Shown here: piece by piece, positions 26,292 through 35,004 of the stretch
How positions within the stretch are numbered: the stretch's first letter is position 1
How the letters are laid out: the number at the start of each line of letters is the position of its first letter
Source of the DNA: Acidobacteriota bacterium
GTDB taxonomy: Bacteria; Acidobacteriota; Thermoanaerobaculia; Multivoradales; Multivoraceae
Direction of reading: 5' to 3'
NCBI GenBank assembly: GCA_028877275.1
Contig: JAPPFP010000006.1
Location: 702,775 to 766,774, forward strand
Length of the DNA stretch: 64,000 nucleotides
Made by a program: the position numbers and the translations under genes
The notes under the pieces: model-generated
Databases searched by the model: none
Seen by the model: the letters and a program-made list of their open reading frames with translations, nothing else
What the model was told of the DNA's origin: nothing

Positions 26292-29225
26292 ATGAAGAAC
26301 GCCGTCTCCCAGACTCTCGGCCTGGCACTGGCTCTGGCTCTCGGGCTCGGCGCCGGGGCGACCGCCCAGGAGTTGATGCCCGATCACGATGCGTCGCGCC
26401 GGGAGCGGCTCGACTTCGCCGGGGAGCGGTTCCGCACGCCGGACGGATTCGCCGTGGAACCGGCGGCGGCCGCCGGTCTCTTCGGTTCGGTCGTCAACAT
26501 GACCTTCGACGCCGCGGGCAGACCGCTGCTGGCGCTGGAGGGCGAAGGCCTGGCGCTGCTGGAGGACGCCGACGGTGACGGCGTGTACGACCGGCGCATC
26601 GACTTCGCTCCCCAGGTCGATACGGCGCACGGCCTGTACGTCATGGGGCCGGGCGACCTGCTCGTCCACGCGAACGGCCGCGGCCGGCTGGCTGAAGCGG
26701 CGGGAGTCGAGGGCAGGCCCGGCCGCAGCGACTCGGTCGAGGACACCGGGCTCTACCGGTTGCGGGACACGGACGGTGACGACCGCGTCGATGCCGTCGA
26801 ACAGATCGCTCCGGCAAACGGCCGGATCCAGGAGCACGGACCGCACACGATCGCGCGCGGGCCCGACGGCGCCCTCTATGTTCTCTACGGCAACTACTCG
26901 TCGCCCGAGGTCGGTCTCGCGCCGACCTCGCCGCTGCGCGAACTGCAGGAGGATCAACTCCTGGCGCCGATCCTCGACCCGCGGGGCCATGCGAACAGCC
27001 TGCGCGCGCCGGGCGGGACGATCTACCGCCTGGATCTGGAGTCGAACGTCTGGGAGCGGCTATCGGGAGGCCTGCGGAATCCGTTCGACCTGGCGATCGG
27101 CGCGGCGGGAGAGATCTTCGCCTACGAAGCGGACATGGAGTGGGACCGCGGGTTGCCCTGGTTCCGGCCCACCCGGGTCGTCCACCTGATACCGGCGGGC
27201 GACTACGGCTGGCGCACCGGCTCCGGCAAGATCGCGTTCCACGAGATCGACACGTTGCCCGGCGTGGTCGACCTCGGCCGCGGCTCGCCGGTAGGCGTTG
27301 CCTTCTACCACCACCACGCCTACCCGGATCGGTACCGGGGCGCCTACTTCATGGGCGACTGGTCGCGTGGCCGGATCCGGGTTCTGTTCCCTGAGCGGAC
27401 GGGCGCCACCTGGACCGGGGATGCCCACGACTTCGTCCTCGGTGAACCGCTGAACGTGACGGACCTCGATGTCGGACCGGACGGCTCTCTGTACTTCGCG
27501 ACCGGCGGCCGTGGCACGTCGGGAGGTCTCTACCGGGTGACCTACGAGCGAGCGGGCGAAGCGGTGGCGGCCACGGGCGCGGAGGCCGCCGTGCGGCAGC
27601 CGATGCCTCGCTCGGGGTGGGGAAGGGAGGCGATCGGTCGGGCTCGCGGCGAGGCGGGCGCGAACTGGGAGGCGGAACTGTGGGCGATCGTTCGCGACGC
27701 CGGACGGGAACCGATCGACCGCATCCGCGCGCTGGAACTGCTCCAGGTGCATGGTCCGCGACCGACTCTGGAGGAAACGGCGGCCCTCCTCAACTCGGAC
27801 GCGGCGCTGGTGCGCGCGGCCGCCGCCGCGTTGCTCGGCGCGTACCCCTTCACCGACGTACAGGGAGTTCTGCGCACGGCGCTCGGCGACGTCGACCCGC
27901 TAGTCGCCCGCCGGGCAGCCGAGGCCCTCGTGCGCTCGGGCCTGGAGCCGCGCACGCGGAACATCGAGGTTGCCACCTCCGAGGCGCTCCACGCCCTGCT
28001 CGATCACGAGGACCGGTTTCTCCGTTACGCGGCGCGGGAGGCGATCCAGCGAGTTCCCCACGGATACTGGTTCGATCAGTCCGTCATGAGTTCCCCGGAG
28101 CAGAGTCCGCGCGGCTTCTTCGAGGCGATGCTGGCGATGATCTACAGCCTGGAACACAAGATCGAGTACAACTTCCTGATCGGGGGGCTGGGCCGGGTCG
28201 CGCGGGCCGACCTCGACCTGGAGGCCGAACTCGACTTCCTTCGTGTGGTGGAGATCGCCTTCATCCGTGACCCGGTTCCCGATGCTCCGGGACGCCAGGA
28301 GGCGCGCGCCGGGTTGGGTCAGGCGCTGCTCGGCCGCTACCCGCACACTGACGATCGCGTGAACCGCCAGCTCGAACGGCTGCTCGCCTACCTGCAGCCT
28401 GACGGGGCGCTGGCGAGAATGGTTGCTCGCCTGGAAGAGGACCGGCCGGCTGAGGAGCGGATCCACACTGCCTACTGCCTGCGCGCGATGGACGAGGACT
28501 GGACGCCGGAGCTGCGCACCCGCGTCGTAGCCTGGTTCGACGATGCGCGGGAGTTCCGGGGCGCCGCCAGCATGGAGGGCTACATCGACGCCATCTGGAA
28601 TGGCGTCCTGGACCGGTTCCCGGAAGAGGAACGTCTGGCAGCCGAGGCGCGGCTCGAGGACCAACGGGCCGAGCGGGCGCGGCGGGCCGCCGCCCTGGTC
28701 ACCGAAGTCGAGGGCGACCGGCAAGGCGGAAGCGACCTGGCCCAGATGAGCTTCGAGGAACTCGCGGAGTACCTGGAATACGACGTGATGGCCTACGAGC
28801 GCTACAACCCCGAGCAGGGCGAGCGGGTGTTTCACCGCGCGCGTTGCTCGGCGTGTCACGTGTTCGGCGACATCGGCCGCGGCGGCGGTCCGGATCTCTC
28901 GACGGTCGTCAAGCGCTTTCGCCGTGGCGAGGTCCTCGAGTCGATCATGTTCCCCTCGCGCGTCATCTCGGATCAGTACCAGGCGGTCGACGTCGAACTC
29001 GACGACGGCGGTCTGCACAGCGGGATGGTGGTCGAGGACACGGCCGAGCGGCTGACACTGATCAACGCGAACGGCGACCGCCTCGACCTGGACAAGGCAC
29101 GGATCAGGAGCCGCGAGCCGTCCGCGCTTTCGATCATGCCGGAGGGTCTGCTCGACACGATGACCCTGAGTGACCTGGCCAGCCTGATCCGTTTCCTCGA
29201 CGAGGGGGCGGACGCGGCGCCCTAG
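26292..29225 (+). CDS. Secreted PVC-type haem-binding protein: beta-propeller, HEAT-like repeats and C-terminal cytochrome c
   Basis: A 977-residue protein. A signal peptide ends near ATAQE. Residues about 30-430 form a sugar-dehydrogenase-like propeller (RTPDGFAVEPAAAAGLFGSVVNMTFD; LRNPFDLAIGAAGEIFAYEADMEWD; FATGGRGTSGGLYRVTY). Residues about 470-800 have alpha-helical HEAT-like repeats. The C-terminal 140 residues carry one haem site (CSACH near 854-858) followed by the GGGPDLSTVVKRFRRGEVLESIMFPS segment that marks this family. Homologues abound in Planctomycetes, Verrucomicrobia and Acidobacteria and are presumed periplasmic dehydrogenases. The stop shares CTAG with the convergent sulfatase. 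Confidence 0.9.
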   Translation: MKNAVSQTLGLALALALGLGAGATAQELMPDHDASRRERLDFAGERFRTPDGFAVEPAAAAGLFGSVVNMTFDAAGRPLLALEGEGLALLEDADGDGVYDRRIDFAPQVDTAHGLYVMGPGDLLVHANGRGRLAEAAGVEGRPGRSDSVEDTGLYRLRDTDGDDRVDAVEQIAPANGRIQEHGPHTIARGPDGALYVLYGNYSSPEVGLAPTSPLRELQEDQLLAPILDPRGHANSLRAPGGTIYRLDLESNVWERLSGGLRNPFDLAIGAAGEIFAYEADMEWDRGLPWFRPTRVVHLIPAGDYGWRTGSGKIAFHEIDTLPGVVDLGRGSPVGVAFYHHHAYPDRYRGAYFMGDWSRGRIRVLFPERTGATWTGDAHDFVLGEPLNVTDLDVGPDGSLYFATGGRGTSGGLYRVTYERAGEAVAATGAEAAVRQPMPRSGWGREAIGRARGEAGANWEAELWAIVRDAGREPIDRIRALELLQVHGPRPTLEETAALLNSDAALVRAAAAALLGAYPFTDVQGVLRTALGDVDPLVARRAAEALVRSGLEPRTRNIEVATSEALHALLDHEDRFLRYAAREAIQRVPHGYWFDQSVMSSPEQSPRGFFEAMLAMIYSLEHKIEYNFLIGGLGRVARADLDLEAELDFLRVVEIAFIRDPVPDAPGRQEARAGLGQALLGRYPHTDDRVNRQLERLLAYLQPDGALARMVARLEEDRPAEERIHTAYCLRAMDEDWTPELRTRVVAWFDDAREFRGAASMEGYIDAIWNGVLDRFPEEERLAAEARLEDQRAERARRAAALVTEVEGDRQGGSDLAQMSFEELAEYLEYDVMAYERYNPEQGERVFHRARCSACHVFGDIGRGGGPDLSTVVKRFRRGEVLESIMFPSRVISDQYQAVDVELDDGGLHSGMVVEDTAERLTLINANGDRLDLDKARIRSREPSALSIMPEGLLDTMTLSDLASLIRFLDEGADAAP

Positions 29226-30721
29226 CGTTCCGGCGGTGGCAGCGGCGCCGCGTCGGCGCCCCGGATCGCCTCGAGTTCCGCGGTCAGCCGCTCGACGATG
29301 TCGGGCCGCTCGAGGTAGAGGTCGTTCGTCTCGGCCGGATCGGCGACGAGTTCATAGAGCTGTCCGGCGGCGCCTCCGGGTTCGGGGGCGAGCTGGCGTG
29401 GTTCCGTGAAGCCGCCCGAGCCGAGCCCCTCGATCAGCTTCCACTTGCGGGGGGGCGCCGGGCCGTCCGTGTCGTGGGAACGGATGGCGAACATGCCGCG
29501 CGCGCTGTGGTGAATCAGCGAGTCGCGGGGTGGCGGCGCGTCCTGGCCGCGGAGTACCGGCCCGAGGTCGACGCTGTCTTCGGCGACTCCGCCAGGCAGT
29601 TCGACCTCGAGGATGGAGGTGACGGTGCGGAAGACGTCGACGAGGCCCGCCAGCTCTCCGCGTACGGAGCCGGCGGGGAACCGGCCCGGCCAGCGGACCA
29701 GGAAGGGGACGCGGTGACCGCCCTCGTGGATGTCGGCCTTCTGCCCGCGAAACGATCCGTTCGCCCGATGTCCGGTTTCCTCGATGTCGGCCTCCAGCCA
29801 GTGGGCGCCGTTGTCGCTCGTGAACAGGACCACGGTGTTGGAGGCGAGACCCAGGGAGTCGAGAACGCCGAGCAGGCGGCCGACGCCGGCGTCGACCTGG
29901 GCGACGAAGTCGCCGTAGACGCCGGCGCCGCTTGCGCCTTCGAACTCCGGCAGCGGCATCCAGGGCGTGTGAGGCGAGGGCAGCGGCAGGTAGAGGAAGA
30001 AGGGGCGGTCGTCCCCGGTAGCCGCCCGCTGCTCCAGGTAGCCGCCGGCCCGATCGAAGAGAGTCGGGGTCACCTGGAGAAAATCGAAGCCGGGGGCGAT
30101 GTCGCCGGCACGCCAGTAGCCGTCGCCGCCATAGCGCCGCATCGAGCTGGCCTCGACCGTTTCGGTCCCGGCTTCGAGCACGCCGTCGTCCTCGATGTAG
30201 ACGTACGGCTCCATGTCGAGGGAGGCGGGGATGCCGAAGTAGTGTTCGAAACCCGCTGTGACCGGTCCCGGCCGGAGCGGCGCGCCGTAGTCCGTTTCGC
30301 CGTGTGTGTCGTCGCTCGGATCCGGGTCGGCGCCGAGGCCGAGATGCCACTTGCCGATGCCGGCGGTGGCGTAACCCACGGTTTGGAGGAGCGCCGGCAG
30401 TGTGACGCGCTCCGGCTCCAGCAGGGCGGTGGAACGTCCGTTCAGCACTCCGCTCTTGAGCCGCGAGCGCCAGGCGTAGCGGCCGGTGAGCAGCGCGTAG
30501 CGGGTGGGCGTGCAGACGGACGACGGGCTATGGGCGTCGGTCAGTCGCACGCTCTCGCCGGCGAAGCGGTCGAGGTTGGGGGTGGGAATGCGGGACTCCG
30601 GGTTGTAGGCGCCGAGGTCTCCGTAGCCGAGGTCGTCGGCGAGGATCAGCAGAATGTTGGGGCGTGCCTGCGGATTCGTGTCGCTTGACCCGGTCCCCGA
30701 GCAGGCGGAGGTGAGAAGCAT
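29222..30721 (-). CDS. Formylglycine-dependent sulfatase (Cys-type), probable lipoprotein
   Basis: A 499-residue arylsulfatase-type enzyme. The metal-site ILADDLGYGDLG lies near residues 26-37, and the active-site motif C-T-P-T-R, whose Cys70 would be oxidised to formylglycine, is in SVCTPTRYALLTGRYAW. A second metal block is FTSDNGAH. ATG 30721 leaves only six residues before a possible lipobox Cys7. The same frame upstream, with no ATG/GTG/TTG, encodes a more typical hydrophobic leader (AICFAAAA), so the true start is uncertain and may be non-canonical. The gene ends in the CTAG shared with the preceding convergent gene. Confidence 0.88.
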   Translation of the reverse strand: MLLTSACSGTGSSDTNPQARPNILLILADDLGYGDLGAYNPESRIPTPNLDRFAGESVRLTDAHSPSSVCTPTRYALLTGRYAWRSRLKSGVLNGRSTALLEPERVTLPALLQTVGYATAGIGKWHLGLGADPDPSDDTHGETDYGAPLRPGPVTAGFEHYFGIPASLDMEPYVYIEDDGVLEAGTETVEASSMRRYGGDGYWRAGDIAPGFDFLQVTPTLFDRAGGYLEQRAATGDDRPFFLYLPLPSPHTPWMPLPEFEGASGAGVYGDFVAQVDAGVGRLLGVLDSLGLASNTVVLFTSDNGAHWLEADIEETGHRANGSFRGQKADIHEGGHRVPFLVRWPGRFPAGSVRGELAGLVDVFRTVTSILEVELPGGVAEDSVDLGPVLRGQDAPPPRDSLIHHSARGMFAIRSHDTDGPAPPRKWKLIEGLGSGGFTEPRQLAPEPGGAAGQLYELVADPAETNDLYLERPDIVERLTAELEAIRGADAAPLPPPER

Positions 30722-30852
30722 CGCCGCGGCCGCGAAGCAGATGGCGACGCCGTGAGCACACGCGTACTGAAGCGCCGGTTGGCGACAGATGGATGGTTGG
30801 TACAGTTCGCCGCTTCCCTTCGCGTCGGATCGTAACCGCTGACTTCGTTCCC

Positions 30853-31308
30853 ATGCCTCGCAGGCCGCAGACGAGTTCCTGGCGCCGCAGACACCTTGTG
30901 TGCCGCGGCGTACGCGGGGCGACGACGGTTCAGGGTTCCAGCCGCGAGCTGATCCTCACCGCCACCGCCGAGCTGCTGGAGCGGATGGTCCAGGCGAACG
31001 GAATCGAGCAGGAGGACGTCGCGAGCGCCGTCTTCACCACGACCCCCGACCTGACAGCCGAGTATCCGGCGCTCGCGGCGCGCCTGATGGGCTGGCGAGA
31101 CGTCGCTCTGCTCTGCGGCCACGAGATGGCGGTGCCCGGCGGCCTGGATCGCTGTGTGCGCATCCTGCTGCACTGGAACACGATGGCGGCCGCCTCGGAG
31201 ATCGAGCACGTCTACATTCACGGCGCAGCGAATCTGAGGCCCGACCGCGCGGCACTGGAAGAGCTGCGCCGGCAGATCGAAGCCCAGCAGGAGCGCCCTT
31301 CAGACTAG
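30853..31308 (+). CDS. aroH: Chorismate mutase, AroH class
   Basis: A monofunctional chorismate mutase of the AroH (trimeric beta-alpha) class, 151 residues from ATG 30853 or 136 from GTG 30898. The latter starts right at CRGVRGATTV, where the Bacillus enzyme begins. Active-site features match: the Arg in RGVRGAT, then Cys, Glu and Arg in ALLCGHEMAVPGGLDRCVRILLHWNT (equivalents of Cys75, Glu78 and Arg90). It converts chorismate to prephenate for Phe/Tyr synthesis. It sits alone between two sulfatase genes on the opposite strand. Confidence 0.92.
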   Translation: MPRRPQTSSWRRRHLVCRGVRGATTVQGSSRELILTATAELLERMVQANGIEQEDVASAVFTTTPDLTAEYPALAARLMGWRDVALLCGHEMAVPGGLDRCVRILLHWNTMAAASEIEHVYIHGAANLRPDRAALEELRRQIEAQQERPSD

Positions 31309-31317
31309 CCAGGGCGC

Positions 31318-33081
31318 CTACAGCCGGCGGAGAACCAGCAGCCGGAAGTCCATCGCCCGGTTGCCCGGGATCTCCGGCGCCCTCAGGAACAGGGTGCCCC
31401 GCCCGGGCTGGAGGTCGATCTCACCCAGGACGGTTGGCCGGAAGTCCTTCACGTAGGACTCGATGCGCTCAACGCGGTCGTCCTCCTTTCCGACCAGCGG
31501 CGGATCGTGCGCCTGGTCGATCCGGCCCGTTACTGCCTGCTCGCCGAGGCGCAGTTCGACCAGTGCGCCGGCGTCGGCCTCGGCGCAGGTGGTGTAGAGG
31601 ACGACCTCGAAGCGGCCGCCGGCGAGCACTTCGACGTCCCAGGTGATCGCGTCCTCGGTGCTTGTCCAGTTCGTGAAGTAGGAGTCGTTCGGGTACCGGC
31701 TCGACCGCTCGATGGTGCCGTGGGCGGTTCCGTCGCGAGCGGGGAGATGCGTGGATTCGTGTTCGGGATGGCCGATCGGAAACGGCCGTCCGTCCTCGTC
31801 CGGAAGCTCGCGGAGTACCTCCGAGATGAAGGCGCCGCGGGCTTCCATCAGGCGCGCGGCGACGTCCGGGTGCCGGATCGCCACGTCGGTTCCTTGGCCC
31901 GCGTCGGCCGCCATGTCGAACAACCGCGCCTCGTCGTCGAGTCGGAACCGCTGGCTCCGGACGCTCGTCCGTCCGCGCCAGTGACTCACGAGATGGCGAT
32001 CAGGCCAGAGGTCGGCCGAGCTCGCGCCCGGGAGGAGTAGCGACTTGAGGCTGAGACCGTCGACGGCTTGGGCTGTGGCGGAAGGCACGCCGGCCAGGTC
32101 CACCAGCGTGGGCAACAGGTCGATCGCGCCGGCGATCCGGTCGACGACCGTGCCGGCCTCGATGGCACCTGGCCAGCGGACGAAGAGGGGAGACCGGACG
32201 CCGCCTTCATCCGTCGAACCCTTGCGACCCTTCATGCCGCCGTTCCAGCGCCAGCCGTTCGGGCCGTTGTCCGTCAGGTAGACGACGATGGTGTCGTCGG
32301 CGAGGCCTAGCTCCGCCAGGCGCTGCGTCAGCCGTCCGACGTTCCAGTCGATGTTCTCGGTCATCGCCAGGGCGGCCCGGGTGTGGTCGAGATGCTCCTT
32401 TTCCGGGTCGCGGTGTCGCTGGGGCAGGTCGCTGCTCTCGAATCGGGCCCACCAGCGGTCGGGTGCCTGCATCGGGCTGTGGGGCGTGTTGTAGGCGACC
32501 CAGACGAAGAAAGGCTCGCTCCGATGGTCCTCGATGAACCGGATGGCGCGATCGGTGAAGTCGTCGGTGACGTAGCCGTTGCCCCTGACGACGCGGCCGT
32601 TGTGGTCAAGCGGCGGGTCGAAGTAGTGCCCCCAATGGCCCGACGTGAAGCCGTAGAACTCGTCGAATCCCCGGGCGTTGGGGTGGTAGGGAGGTTGGGA
32701 ACCGTTGTGCCACTTGCCGAAGGCTCCGGTGGCGTAGCCCGCGGCATCGAAGATCCGGGCGATCGTCGTCTCGTCCAGGTCGAGCCGCTCTCCGCCCCGG
32801 GAGGTGGCGTAGACGCCCGTCCGCGGGTGGTAGCGGCCGGTCAGGAGTTCCGCGCGCGTCGGCGAACAGACGGGGCTGACGAAGAAGTGGACGAAAGAAG
32901 CGCCCTCTCGCGCCAGCGAGTCGAGGTTCGGCGTGCGAACGTTCGTGTTGCCATGAATGCTCAGGTCGCCCCAGCCCTGGTCGTCGGCGAGGAACAGGAC
33001 GACGTTGGGCCTCGACTCCGGGCCCGGCGCCGCGCAGGAGGCCGCGACGATGGCCGTCAACAGGATGGCCGCTCCCCGCAT
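31318..33081 (-). CDS. Formylglycine-dependent sulfatase lipoprotein with C-terminal beta domain
   Basis: A 587-residue protein. The N-terminus [16 protein letters not shown] has a good lipobox with Cys16, predicting a lipoprotein. The metal site is [10 protein letters not shown], and the formylglycine motif is C-S-P-T-R with Cys72. The catalytic domain ends near residue 400. The last 170 residues ([19 protein letters not shown] onward) look like a carbohydrate-binding-like beta-sandwich, as in many Acidobacteria and Planctomycetes sulfatases. A GGAGGG ribosome-binding site precedes ATG 33081. The substrate is probably a sulfated polysaccharide. The sulfatase-maturing enzyme is not in the window. 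Confidence 0.92.
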   Translation of the reverse strand: MRGAAILLTAIVAASCAAPGPESRPNVVLFLADDQGWGDLSIHGNTNVRTPNLDSLAREGASFVHFFVSPVCSPTRAELLTGRYHPRTGVYATSRGGERLDLDETTIARIFDAAGYATGAFGKWHNGSQPPYHPNARGFDEFYGFTSGHWGHYFDPPLDHNGRVVRGNGYVTDDFTDRAIRFIEDHRSEPFFVWVAYNTPHSPMQAPDRWWARFESSDLPQRHRDPEKEHLDHTRAALAMTENIDWNVGRLTQRLAELGLADDTIVVYLTDNGPNGWRWNGGMKGRKGSTDEGGVRSPLFVRWPGAIEAGTVVDRIAGAIDLLPTLVDLAGVPSATAQAVDGLSLKSLLLPGASSADLWPDRHLVSHWRGRTSVRSQRFRLDDEARLFDMAADAGQGTDVAIRHPDVAARLMEARGAFISEVLRELPDEDGRPFPIGHPEHESTHLPARDGTAHGTIERSSRYPNDSYFTNWTSTEDAITWDVEVLAGGRFEVVLYTTCAEADAGALVELRLGEQAVTGRIDQAHDPPLVGKEDDRVERIESYVKDFRPTVLGEIDLQPGRGTLFLRAPEIPGNRAMDFRLLVLRRL

Positions 33082-33116
33082 GCCCTCCTTCTATCCCAAC
33101 CAGCGCTAAACGTGAC

Positions 33117-33122
33117 TAGAAT
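33117..33122 (+). promoter_or_regulatory. Possible -10 box (TAGAAT) flanked by a GTGAC/GTCAC dyad, upstream of the peroxiredoxin gene
   Basis: TAGAAT at 33117-33122 is bracketed by GTGAC (33112-33116) and GTCAC (33124-33128), an inverted repeat centred on the box, about 64 bp before the peroxiredoxin start. A repressor or activator could overlap the promoter here. No good -35 hexamer is visible. Confidence 0.35.
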
Positions 33123-33185
33123 GGTCACCTTTCTCGGCGCTCCACGCTACGCGCTCTTCATAGAACCCGATCGACCGGAGGAACA

Positions 33186-33842
33186 ATGACGCTCAGGATC
33201 AACGACGAAGCTCCCAACTTCACCGCCCAGACCACCGAGGGAGAGATCGACTTCCACGAGTGGATCGGCGATGGCTGGTGCGTTCTCTTCTCCCACCCCA
33301 AGGACTTCACGCCGGTGTGCACCACCGAGCTGGGTACGGTTGCCGGTCTCAAGGGCGAGTTCGATCGCCGCAGCTGCAAGGTGATCGGCATGAGCGTCGA
33401 CGGCGTGTCGGACCACCAGGCGTGGTCGAAGGACATCGAGGCGTCTCAGGGTCACGCCCTGAACTACCCGCTGATCGGAGACCCGACGCTGGACATCGTG
33501 AAGCGCTACGACATGCTGCCGGCCGATGCCGGGGACAGCTCCGAGGGCCGGACGCCAATGGACAACGCGACTGCGCGCTCGGTCTTCGTGATCGGCCCGG
33601 ACAAGCGGATCAAGGCGACCCTGACCTACCCGATGAGCACGGGCCGGAACTTCGCCGAGATTCTGCGCCTGGTCGACTCCGTCCAGTTGACCGCGAAGGA
33701 GCAGGTGGCGACGCCGGCGAACTGGGAGCACGGCGACGACGTGATCATCCTGCCGGCTGTGTCCGACGAGGCGGCGAGGGCGAAGTACCCCCAGGGCTGG
33801 CAACAGCCGCTGCCGTACATCCGGGTCGTGCCGCAGCCCTGA
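33186..33842 (+). CDS. Peroxiredoxin, Prx6/1-Cys type
   Basis: A 218-residue thiol peroxidase. The peroxidatic Cys45 lies in DFTPVCTTELG, the Prx6-subfamily form of the PxxxTxxC site. The C-terminal PANWEHGDDVIILPAVSDEAARAKYP block is also Prx6-specific. The distal Arg is in NATARSVFVIGPD. It reduces hydrogen peroxide and alkyl hydroperoxides in the cytoplasm. GGAGGAAC precedes ATG 33186. It is convergent with bolA 14 bp downstream. Confidence 0.95.
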   Translation: MTLRINDEAPNFTAQTTEGEIDFHEWIGDGWCVLFSHPKDFTPVCTTELGTVAGLKGEFDRRSCKVIGMSVDGVSDHQAWSKDIEASQGHALNYPLIGDPTLDIVKRYDMLPADAGDSSEGRTPMDNATARSVFVIGPDKRIKATLTYPMSTGRNFAEILRLVDSVQLTAKEQVATPANWEHGDDVIILPAVSDEAARAKYPQGWQQPLPYIRVVPQP

Positions 33843-33856
33843 CGGCGCGAGTGACG

Positions 33857-34246
33857 TCAGTCGGCGGCGTCGAGCCGGGAACCGCCGTGGCAGTCAGGCG
33901 AAAGGCTGCGGCTTTCGCCGCGGGACTGCCACTCGGCGGGCGTCAGTGCGTCGACGGCGAGGGCGTGGACCGGTCCTGCCAGTTCCTCGGCCAGGGCGCG
34001 GTGTATCACCCGGTGGCGCTGTAGCCGGTTCGTGCCCTCAAACTGGCTGCTGACGACGACGACCCGGAAGTGGGTCTCGGCCGCGGGCGGGACGTTGTGC
34101 ATGCGGCTCTCGTTCAGGACTTCCAGCCGTTCGGCGCCAGTCGCCTGCTCGAGCTTGTCGCGGATCGCCTGCTCCAGGGGCGTGCCGCGAACGACCGCCT
34201 TCGCGGAAGCCCTGTGTGTCGCGAGCGGACGGCCGAGAGTCGCCAT
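33857..34246 (-). CDS. bolA: BolA-family protein
   Basis: A 129-residue protein with the BolA core near residues 20-105. It keeps the SRMHNVPPAAETHFRVVVVS segment, which holds the conserved His of the Fe-S/glutaredoxin-binding loop, and SQFEGTNRLQRHRVIHRALAEEL with its RHR motif. BolA proteins act with monothiol glutaredoxins in iron-sulfur handling or as regulators. The start ATG 34246 has TATGAT 6 nt upstream and no Shine-Dalgarno. The C-terminal tail of about 20 residues is not conserved. Confidence 0.88.
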   Translation of the reverse strand: MATLGRPLATHRASAKAVVRGTPLEQAIRDKLEQATGAERLEVLNESRMHNVPPAAETHFRVVVVSSQFEGTNRLQRHRVIHRALAEELAGPVHALAVDALTPAEWQSRGESRSLSPDCHGGSRLDAAD

Positions 34247-34252
34247 GCCCGA

Positions 34253-34258
34253 ATCATA
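34253..34258 (-). promoter_or_regulatory. Putative -10 box (TATGAT) for bolA
   Basis: Minus-strand TATGAT ends 6 nt before the bolA ATG. The whole divergent interval is 44 bp, too short for two leadered transcripts with full promoters. Confidence 0.45.
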
Positions 34259-34277
34259 GCGGCGTCGACGTCCGTGC

Positions 34278-34283
34278 TACGGT
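34278..34283 (+). promoter_or_regulatory. Putative extended -10 box (TGC-TACGGT) for the membrane-anchored protein
   Basis: TACGGT, preceded by TGC as in an extended -10, ends 7 nt before ATG 34291. No ribosome-binding sequence is present. Confidence 0.45.
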
Positions 34284-34290
34284 CGCTCGA

Positions 34291-35004
34291 ATGGCGGAGT
34301 CGAAGGGCCGTTCACCCTGGTTCTATGGCCTTCTCGGCTGTCTGGGCTGCCTCGGTCTCGTGGTCCTCGTGGTGGGGGGTCTGGTCTTCTTTGGCGTTCG
34401 GACGGCCCGGCAGGTGACCGCGGACAACGAGGATCCGGAGCGGCGCAGGAGCCGCGCACTGGAGGTACTGGGAGCGGACCGGGAGCCGGGTGGCTATCAC
34501 GCCGCGGCGGTCGTCTCGATTCCGTTGTTCCTGGAGATGGCGGTGTTCTCGGACCGGACGCCGGAAGACGGTGCCTGGGAAGGAGAGTTTCGCGAGGAAG
34601 GGTTCTTCTACGTTCGCGTGCGAGGAGGGGGCGACGACCTGCGGGCCTTCTTCGACGGCGAGACGAGTGAGTCGGTGACGTTTCGCGAGATGGGCCTGGA
34701 TCTGGACATCGAGGAGAACCTGGGCCGTGGCGACCTGGATCGTGGCGACTTCACCGCACGCTGGGCCACGTTCCGTGGTCGTACCTTGTACGAGGCTGGG
34801 GAAGAAGTGGGAGACCTCGTGACGTTGATTGAGTTCGACTGCCCCGAGGACGAGTGGATGCGTATGGGAGTCTGGTTTGGGTCTGCTGCGGAGTCTGACG
34901 ATCAACGGTCAGTCACGGAACCGGAGTCAGGCGGTCTTGCGGCTGACGGTGAAGTGATCGAGGCGTTTCTGGAACCGATTCATCCATGTGGCCGTTCCGG
35001 CTGA
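34291..35004 (+). CDS. Uncharacterised protein with a single N-terminal membrane anchor
   Basis: A 237-residue protein. One transmembrane helix (about residues 10-34, FYGLLGCLGCLGLVVLVVGGLVFFGV) is followed by a soluble, acidic domain rich in Glu and Asp that presumably faces outward. No known domain is recognised. It overlaps the spondin-domain gene by 19 bp, so the two are probably expressed together. Start chosen at ATG 34291; the upstream frame overlaps bolA. Confidence 0.7.
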   Translation: MAESKGRSPWFYGLLGCLGCLGLVVLVVGGLVFFGVRTARQVTADNEDPERRRSRALEVLGADREPGGYHAAAVVSIPLFLEMAVFSDRTPEDGAWEGEFREEGFFYVRVRGGGDDLRAFFDGETSESVTFREMGLDLDIEENLGRGDLDRGDFTARWATFRGRTLYEAGEEVGDLVTLIEFDCPEDEWMRMGVWFGSAAESDDQRSVTEPESGGLAADGEVIEAFLEPIHPCGRSG

